This document shows positions 58,796 through 64,000 of a stretch of DNA of 64,000 nt, piece after piece (the stretch's first letter is position 1; every line of letters starts with the position of its first letter). A model generated the notes under the pieces. That model saw only the letters and a list, made by a program, of their open reading frames with translations, was not told where the DNA came from and ran no database searches. The position numbers and the translations under genes were made by a program. Origin of the DNA: Streptomyces sp. NBC_00490. Its GTDB lineage: Bacteria > Actinomycetota > Actinomycetes > Streptomycetales > Streptomycetaceae. The DNA lies in NCBI RefSeq assembly GCF_036013645.1, contig NZ_CP107870.1, positions 124,001 through 188,000 on the forward strand, in the 5' to 3' direction.

Positions 58796-60478
58796 ATGGC
58801 TCGCCACGCTGAAGGTATCCACAGGCGGAACTTCCTCACCGGGGGCGCGGCTGCCGGAGGAGCCGCCCTCCTGACCGGAACGGCCCTCGCCACACCGTCC
58901 GCAGCGGCTGACCAAGCCGTACCGGCGGCGGGGCCGATCACCACGGTGGCCCCCGGTGACAAGCGGTACAAGGACCTGGTGCAGGGCTGGAACCAGAGAT
59001 GGTCCTCCGCACCCGAGAGGATCTGCCTCGCCGAGACGACCGCGCAGGTCCGCTCCGTCGTCCAGGCGGCCGTGACCGCCGGGAAGCGCCTGACGGTGCG
59101 CAGCGGCGGCCACTGCTTCGAGGACTGGGTGTTCAACCCCGACGTACAGGTCATCCTCGACATGACCAGGATGGACCGGATCTACTTCGACCCCGACAAG
59201 AACGCCGTCTGCGTCGAAGCCGGCGCGCAGGTGCTGAACGTGTACGAGCGCATGTACCGCACCTGGGGCGTCACCATCCCCGCCGGCACCTGCTTCCAGG
59301 TCGGCGTCGGCGGCCATGTCAGCGGCGGCGGCTGGGGCCTGCTCTGCCGCCAGATGGGGCTGATCGTCGACCACCTGTACGGCGTCGAGGTCGTCTGCGT
59401 CGGCGCCGACGGCACGGCGACGGTCAAGGTCGCCACCCGCGAGCCGAACGACCCGAACCGTGACCTGTGGTGGGCCCACACCGGCGGTGGCGGCGGCAAC
59501 TTCGGTGTCGTCACCCGCTTCTGGTTCCGCTCTCCCGGAGCGACCGGCACCAACCCCGCGAAACTGCTTCCGCAGCCGCCGGCCGAGGTGTTCCTGCACG
59601 CCACCGCCTGGCCCTGGGCCGATATGACCAAGGACCGCTTCGCACGGCTGGTCAAGAACTTCGGCGACTGGCACACCAAGAACCTCAAGTCCGGCACCGT
59701 CAACGACAACCTGACCAGCGTGCTGTGGCTGAACCACAAGTCGGCCGGCTACATCGGCCTGGTCACCCAGGTCGACGCGACCGTCCCGGACGCGCAGAAG
59801 ATACTCGACGACTACCTCGGCGCCATCACCGCCGGCCTGGACGTGGCCCAGGAGCCGATGACCACCCCCATGGGCGAGGTGGCGGCCATGCCCGACCTCG
59901 CAGCCCCGCGCCGGATGCCCTGGCTCCAGGCCGCCCGCTACATCGGCACCACCAACCCGACGCTGAACGACCCCACCTTCAGGTCCGACTTCAAGTCCGC
60001 CTACTACCGCAAGACCATGCCGACGGCCCACATCGACGAGTTCTACCGGCACCTGACACGGGACGACCTCGTCAACTCCACCGCCGCGGTGCAGGTGAGC
60101 TCCTTCGGCGGCCAGGTCAACGCGGTCGCCCCGGACGCCACCGCCGCCCCGCACCGCGAAGCCGCGTTCAAGGCGGCCTGGGGACTGTGGTGGAACGACC
60201 CCGCGGCCGAGGACATCTCACTGCGCTGGATCCGCGAGTTCTACCACGGTGTCTTCGCCGCCACGGGCGGTGTCCCCGTCATCAACGACGTGACCGACGG
60301 CGCCTACATCAACTACCCGGACATCGACCTGAGCGACCCGAAGTACAACACCTCCGGCGTGCCCTGGCACGACCTGTACTACAAGTCCGGCTACGCCCGG
60401 CTCCAGAAGGTCAAGCAGGCGTACGACCCGCGCGACTTCTTCCGCCACAGCCAGTCGGTGAAGCTGCCGACCACCTGA
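58796..60478 (+). CDS. Tat-exported berberine-bridge-type FAD oxidase
   Basis: The 560-residue FAD-linked oxidase (PCMH/BBE family) has a twin-arginine signal (HRRNFLTGG at 9-17, then a hydrophobic Ala-rich stretch and a likely AxA cut near 38). His106 in VRSGGHCFEDW and Cys166 in IPAGTCFQVGVGGH sit where bicovalent flavin attachment occurs in this family. GGGWGLLCRQMGLIVDHLYG and the BBE C-terminus (YDPRDFFRHSQSV) complete it. These enzymes oxidize alcohols or sugar C1 positions, or form C-C/C-O bonds with O2 outside the membrane. It stands alone between terminators and is a likely final extracellular tailoring step. Confidence 0.93.
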   Translation: MARHAEGIHRRNFLTGGAAAGGAALLTGTALATPSAAADQAVPAAGPITTVAPGDKRYKDLVQGWNQRWSSAPERICLAETTAQVRSVVQAAVTAGKRLTVRSGGHCFEDWVFNPDVQVILDMTRMDRIYFDPDKNAVCVEAGAQVLNVYERMYRTWGVTIPAGTCFQVGVGGHVSGGGWGLLCRQMGLIVDHLYGVEVVCVGADGTATVKVATREPNDPNRDLWWAHTGGGGGNFGVVTRFWFRSPGATGTNPAKLLPQPPAEVFLHATAWPWADMTKDRFARLVKNFGDWHTKNLKSGTVNDNLTSVLWLNHKSAGYIGLVTQVDATVPDAQKILDDYLGAITAGLDVAQEPMTTPMGEVAAMPDLAAPRRMPWLQAARYIGTTNPTLNDPTFRSDFKSAYYRKTMPTAHIDEFYRHLTRDDLVNSTAAVQVSSFGGQVNAVAPDATAAPHREAAFKAAWGLWWNDPAAEDISLRWIREFYHGVFAATGGVPVINDVTDGAYINYPDIDLSDPKYNTSGVPWHDLYYKSGYARLQKVKQAYDPRDFFRHSQSVKLPTT

Positions 60479-60544
60479 CAGGGCCCGCTCGACCCGCCGC
60501 GCCCTCACCGTCCACCACGGTGAGGGCGCGGCACGGTCATGCCG

Positions 60545-62509
60545 TCACGCCGCCTCGCTCCCGGCCGTCGCACCCGGCAGGGTGTACGCCGGCGCGGACG
60601 CCAGCGACAGCACGGCACGAGCGATCGCGTCGGAGTCGCCCAACGTCACCGAGTTCACCCCGGGCCTGATACCGGCGGCCGTCACCCAGTGCACGGACTC
60701 GGTGGGCACGCCGTACGCGAACCGCCGCGGGTGCGCCCGGCCCGAGGCGTCCACCAGACGGTAGGGCCGCTCGGTGACCGCGAGACCACCCGTCTCGTAC
60801 GTCCGCGTGCCGGGACCCTGGATGCGATAGCGGCTGCACTGGCCGGTCGCCCGCAGATGGAGCAGCAGCGGGTCGGCGGTGCGCCGCAGGTCGATGTCGG
60901 GCAGCCGGGCCTCGATCAGCACCCCGGCCCGCACCTCGGAACCGGGCACCTTCGGCGAGGACGCCACGAACTCCCCTGCCTCCTCGTCCAGTTCCATCCG
61001 CACGTCGGGGCCCACGATGGTGAGGACACCGGCCTCGATCAGCGCGATCATCTCCCGGATGCGGGAGGCGGGCGGCCCGATCGACAGGAACGCGTTGAGC
61101 GGGGTGTACCAGCGGTCGAGGTGGTCGCGGTGCGAGTCCGCGGTCAGACCGTTGTGGTCGATCAGCAGCCGTATCTCGTTGCGCAGATCCCGCAGCGCGT
61201 CCAGCGCCGCCTTCAACGGCCCCGACACATTGCCCTCGAGAGCGTCCGCCACGTCCTGGCCCAGCCGCGTCAGCAGCCACTCCTGCCAGGCGTCCGGACT
61301 GTCGAACCGTGCCCCCTCGTCGGGGCGGGTGACGCGCCCCCAGTCCCAACGGTCGGCGGCGGCCACCCCGTACGCGTCCAGCACCTCGCCCTCGGCGGAG
61401 CTGTCCCACGGCGCGTCCAGCAACTCCTTGCGGAAGGCGTCCACGACCTGTGGCTCCTCGGTGCGGGCCAGCAGCGCGGTGTAGTAGACCGTCTCGGCCT
61501 CCTTGGCGATCAACGGCCAGATGTCGGCCCGGAAGTCCAGGCCGCCGCAGCGCGCGCCCCGCGCCCGCAACTCGGCCACCTTCGCCTCGTCCAGCAGCAG
61601 CGGGTGGTGCCGGCCGTGGGCACCCTTCTCGTTCTCGCCGCGCGCGTGATACGGCACCCCGCGCCGGGAACCGGCGTGCAAGGCGGGCTCACGGCCCGAG
61701 GGCCGATAGACCAGCCGCCCGTCCACCTCCTCGTACACCCCACCGCGCCCCTGGGTGAACAGCGCCATGTAGTCGAAGAAGTTGAGCCCCAGCCCGCGCA
61801 GCAGCACCGGCTCACCCGCTTTGACGAACTCCAGGTCGATGTCGGCCGGATTGACCGGCCGCACATGCCGCAGCCCCAGAGCCTGGGCCTTCTTGTGCAG
61901 CCGGGCCAGCGTGTCGGGGTCCTCCGCCTCCACATGCCCCAGGGACAGCACCACCGCGTCCAGGCCGGTCAGTTCGCGGCCGTTCTCCAGCCGCACGGTC
62001 TGCGTCGCCTCCGGCCCGTCCGCCGCGTCGTCCAGGGCGACGGCGCGAGTGTGGTGGACGACGATGTTGACGTGGAACGGGGCGAGCGCGACCACCCGGT
62101 TGAACACCCACTCCAGGTAGTGGCCGTAGAACGCGCGGGTCGGATACGTGTCGGGGCCCATCCCGCGCGCCTCCGCGTGAAAACCGTCGTCCAGACCGGA
62201 CTCCCCGGGTTCCAGCGACGCCATCAGCTGCGCCCACTCGTACAGGCTCGGTCCGGTCTCCAGCGGGCCCTCCATCTCCACCGACTCGTCGGTGAAGAGA
62301 GTCACCTGGGAGGCGACGGTGTTCATCAGCAGATGCCGGGACTGGCTGCCGCGCCATACACGGCCCGAGCCCGGCCGCTCGGACTCGACCACGTGCACGG
62401 TGAGTCCGGTGTCCGGGGCGAGGGCGGCGTTGGCGCAGACGCGTGCCAGCACCGACAGGCCGCGGGGCCCGGTGCCGATGATGCACATGGTCAGTCGCTG
62501 GTTCCCCAT
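60545..62509 (-). CDS. Large FAD/NAD(P)-binding protein (NAD_binding_9 type)
   Basis: The 654-residue flavoprotein opens with MCIIGTGPRGLSVLARV (about 8-24), the GxGPRG motif of the FAD/NAD(P)-binding family near ornithine/lysine N-hydroxylases. LDAVVLSLGHVEAED is a second nucleotide-binding element, and LLRGLGLNFFDYMALFTQGR is a hallmark of this family. Members occur scattered in Streptomyces clusters without a settled reaction; N- or C-hydroxylation or redox tailoring is possible. AGGAGC precedes the ATG at 62509. It is convergent with the oxidase gene and divergent from the ACP gene. Confidence 0.88.
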   Translation of the reverse strand: MGNQRLTMCIIGTGPRGLSVLARVCANAALAPDTGLTVHVVESERPGSGRVWRGSQSRHLLMNTVASQVTLFTDESVEMEGPLETGPSLYEWAQLMASLEPGESGLDDGFHAEARGMGPDTYPTRAFYGHYLEWVFNRVVALAPFHVNIVVHHTRAVALDDAADGPEATQTVRLENGRELTGLDAVVLSLGHVEAEDPDTLARLHKKAQALGLRHVRPVNPADIDLEFVKAGEPVLLRGLGLNFFDYMALFTQGRGGVYEEVDGRLVYRPSGREPALHAGSRRGVPYHARGENEKGAHGRHHPLLLDEAKVAELRARGARCGGLDFRADIWPLIAKEAETVYYTALLARTEEPQVVDAFRKELLDAPWDSSAEGEVLDAYGVAAADRWDWGRVTRPDEGARFDSPDAWQEWLLTRLGQDVADALEGNVSGPLKAALDALRDLRNEIRLLIDHNGLTADSHRDHLDRWYTPLNAFLSIGPPASRIREMIALIEAGVLTIVGPDVRMELDEEAGEFVASSPKVPGSEVRAGVLIEARLPDIDLRRTADPLLLHLRATGQCSRYRIQGPGTRTYETGGLAVTERPYRLVDASGRAHPRRFAYGVPTESVHWVTAAGIRPGVNSVTLGDSDAIARAVLSLASAPAYTLPGATAGSEAA

Positions 62510-62924
62510 CTGTTGCTCCTGCTCGGCGTAAAAAGGCGTGGAAAGGCATGGATAGGCACGGCAAGGCGTTGACTCACGGGAGAGACGAGGGAGCCGCAAC
62601 GGCCTGTCATGGCACGGCTCCGGTACGAGGGAAGCAAATCCTCTTTGCCGAATTCGGGTCAACGAATGGCTGCCTGAGGCGCCGCGCCGGTGCCGCCAAC
62701 CGATAAAACGTGCCAGTGTTCTGCCGCACCACGAATGCCGTGGCGTCCTATTGCGCGGTCCTGGGCACACGCTCCACCGCGCTTTGCCATACGACTGTCA
62801 TGCCGCCCGGCTCCGGCAGCGGCGGGGCGAGCTTCAAGCCCGGCTTTAGCCCCCTTGCGGACACTGGCCGGACCCCGCCCTTTCAAGGGCCCACACCCTG
62901 GCCGCCATCGCCGAGGAGCACTCC
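62510..62924. other. Divergent promoter region between the FAD/NAD(P) and ACP genes
   Basis: This 415-bp stretch carries no gene that I can support. It contains the SARP-type box at 62832-62864 near the ACP gene and a TTTCAAGGGCCC motif further on. Confidence 0.5.
62832..62864 (+). promoter_or_regulatory. SARP-type repeat box upstream of the ACP gene
   Basis: TTCAAGC, CTTTAGC and TTGCGGA start at 62832, 62843 and 62854, an 11-bp period with CCGG/CCCC spacers. The box ends 61 bp from the ACP start, the same distance range (51-92 bp) as the boxes before accE, the thioesterase gene and the first SARP. The third repeat is weak. Confidence 0.45.
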
Positions 62925-63215
62925 ATGACGACCCGTACCTCCGGGCAGGCCGCACTTGCCGCCGGGCTGCACGGCTGGCTCACCGCTCGTCTCGCGCTCT
63001 ACCTCGACCGTCCCGAGGAATCCCTGGACGACCGCACCCCTCTCGTCACCTACGGCATGGACTCGGTGACGGCACTGAGCCTGTGCGGCGACCTGGAGGA
63101 CGAGCACGGCCTGATCGTCGACCCGAACCTGGTCTGGGACCATCCCACGATCGCCGCCATCGTCGACCATCTGACACCACGTCTGACGACTCAGGGCATG
63201 GACTGGAACCTGTAA
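62925..63215 (+). CDS. Stand-alone acyl carrier protein
   Basis: The 96-residue carrier protein has the phosphopantetheine attachment site YGMDSVTAL with Ser47, followed by the helix II/III pattern (EDEHGLIVDPNLVWDHPTIA). The sequence is closer to PKS/loading-type carriers (LxYxLD start, WDHPTIxAIVDHL end) than to fatty-acid AcpP. The Sfp-type transferase at 33.7 kb and the two acyl-AMP ligases are obvious partners. The ATG has GAGGAG upstream. It has its own SARP-type box and terminator and so seems to be a single-gene unit. Confidence 0.93.
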   Translation: MTTRTSGQAALAAGLHGWLTARLALYLDRPEESLDDRTPLVTYGMDSVTALSLCGDLEDEHGLIVDPNLVWDHPTIAAIVDHLTPRLTTQGMDWNL

Positions 63216-63246
63216 CCACGTCGCCCCGGCCCCGCACAGACCGAAG

Positions 63247-63284
63247 CAGCGCGCGTCCGCCGATACACCGGCGGACGCGCGCTG
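63247..63284. terminator. Bidirectional terminator between ACP and ferredoxin genes
   Basis: A perfect 16-bp stem (CAGCGCGCGTCCGCCG and its complement) with an ATACAC loop lies between two convergent genes, 31 bp from the ACP stop and 14 bp from the ferredoxin stop. Confidence 0.8.
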
Positions 63285-63298
63285 TTCGTCACCACGGC

Positions 63299-63619
63299 TC
63301 AGGCACTGAGGACGGGCGCCTCCTGGACGACCGGGTGGTCGCTGCCCAACGGGCCTATCGCACTCGCCCCGCCCGGCGAGCCGACCGTCTCGAACACCTC
63401 GGCGTTGGCCGGGCCGAACGCACTCCACTGCTCCGGCAGATCGTCCTCGTAGAAGATCGCCTCGACCGGGCAGACCGGCTCGCACGCCCCGCAGTCCACG
63501 CATTCGTCCGGGTGGATGTAGAGCATGCGCGGTCCCTCGTAGATGCAGTCCACGGGGCATTCGTCGATGCAGGCCTTGTCCTTCACCTCGACGCAGGGCT
63601 GAGCGATGACGTACGTCAT
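63299..63619 (-). CDS. fdxA: Seven-iron ferredoxin (FdxA type)
   Basis: The 106-residue ferredoxin is of the FdxA kind. The first cluster is C-x7-C-x3-CP (CVEVKDKACIDECPVDCIYE) and binds a 3Fe-4S plus one ligand of the second. The second, CVDCGACEPVCP, binds 4Fe-4S. The C-terminal 45 residues are an acidic/Gly-rich tail usual in actinobacterial FdxA. It lies 71 bp downstream of a 2-oxoacid:ferredoxin oxidoreductase beta gene on the same strand, so it is probably that enzyme's electron acceptor. It may pass electrons on to the P450. The ATG at 63619 is chosen by homology and GGAG. Confidence 0.94.
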   Translation of the reverse strand: MTYVIAQPCVEVKDKACIDECPVDCIYEGPRMLYIHPDECVDCGACEPVCPVEAIFYEDDLPEQWSAFGPANAEVFETVGSPGGASAIGPLGSDHPVVQEAPVLSA

Positions 63620-63690
63620 GAGGGGGCTCCTCTGAACGGAAAAGGAAAAAGGAAAAGAGGGAACGGGAACGGGGGTGGGGCCGGGTGGGA

Positions 63691-64000
63691 TCACACGCCG
63701 ACGGTCCAGGTGTCGCCGCCGGCCAGCAGGGCGGCCAGGTCGCCCTTGCCGTTCTGTTCGATCGCCGCGTCCAGCTGGTCGGCCATCTGGACGTCGTAGA
63801 CGGGGCGTTCGACGTCGCGGAAGACACCGATCGGGGTGTGGTGGAGGGTGTCGGGGTCGGCGAGGCGGGAGAGGGCGAAGGCGGTGACGGGGGAGGGGGA
63901 GTGGGCGTCGTGGACGAGGATGTCCGCCGCGTTCTCCGGGGTCACGTCGACCACCTCGAGGCCGCCGGTGTTCCGGTCGCGGACCACGCCGCGTGAGCCG
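63691..64000 (-). CDS. korB: 2-oxoacid:ferredoxin oxidoreductase beta subunit, C-terminal end (cut by right edge)
   Basis: The last 102 residues of a KorB-type subunit, open to the window edge. The tail VHDAHSPSPVTAFALSRLAD, followed by TPIGVFRDVERPVYDVQMA and GDLAALLAGGDTWTVG, is characteristic of actinobacterial 2-oxoglutarate:ferredoxin oxidoreductase beta. The thiamine-diphosphate and Fe-S parts lie outside the window. The enzyme oxidizes a 2-oxoacid to acyl-CoA while reducing ferredoxin; the fdxA gene just downstream fits. Whether this is the housekeeping pair or one serving the cluster cannot be decided here. Confidence 0.8.
   Translation of the reverse strand, partial: GSRGVVRDRNTGGLEVVDVTPENAADILVHDAHSPSPVTAFALSRLADPDTLHHTPIGVFRDVERPVYDVQMADQLDAAIEQNGKGDLAALLAGGDTWTVGV

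Overview
The window is high-GC actinobacterial DNA, almost certainly Streptomyces. The signs are GTG/TTG starts, overlapping operons, three SARP regulators, AfsA/ScbR-type butyrolactone genes and Sfp-type/type II PKS accessory genes. No rRNA, tRNA, IS element or CRISPR array was seen. The central 11 kb is a plasmid-type replication and partition module, so the region is either a (linear) megaplasmid or a chromosome carrying an integrated replicon.

Left part (1-17.5 kb), mostly minus strand. A SAM-supply pair (PfkB kinase, metK) comes first. Polyketide accessory genes follow: a condensation-like/thioesterase-like fusion without A or PCP domains, a two-domain aromatase/cyclase, a type II thioesterase lacking its serine, two small SARPs, and acyl-CoA carboxylase beta and epsilon subunits. 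A butyrolactone-type signalling locus is interleaved: AfsA, a decayed SDR, a HAD protein and two ScbR-like TetR receptors. Seven ARE-like palindromes and three SARP-type 11-bp repeat boxes lie in the promoters, which gives a readable hierarchy of receptor to SARP to precursor supply.

Centre (17.6-28.5 kb). Two paralogous replication cassettes (prim-pol, D5-type primase/helicase, small conserved protein) lie as mirror images around parAB and an HTH gene. Each cassette has its own iteron field upstream. The two iteron families differ essentially by one base (AGCGAC versus AGGGAC). Seven copies of a 17-bp palindrome (CTATTACGNCGTAATAG) scattered through the module are candidate ParB sites.

Right part (28.5-64 kb), a biosynthetic gene cluster. 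It starts with a possible peptide/small-protein pair, a large AfsR-like SARP, an acyl-CoA dehydrogenase-like protein and a Sfp-type phosphopantetheinyl transferase. A minus-strand set of two AfsA-like proteins, a HypE-like AIR-synthase protein and a LuxR regulator follows. A long plus-strand operon then encodes two DegT aminotransferases, a methyltransferase, a UbiA prenyltransferase, an acyl-AMP ligase, a nucleotide-sugar dehydrogenase, an SDR-like protein, a MonCI/Lsd18-type FAD epoxidase, an alpha/beta hydrolase, an MMPL exporter and a second acyl-AMP ligase. After a double terminator come TetR, P450, a tandem SnoaL protein, an Ada-like regulator, a Tat-exported BBE-type oxidase, a large FAD/NAD(P) protein, a stand-alone ACP, and ferredoxin plus 2-oxoacid:ferredoxin oxidoreductase beta (cut by the right edge). 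No ketosynthase lies in the window, so the core assembly enzymes are outside it and the product cannot be named from this sequence.
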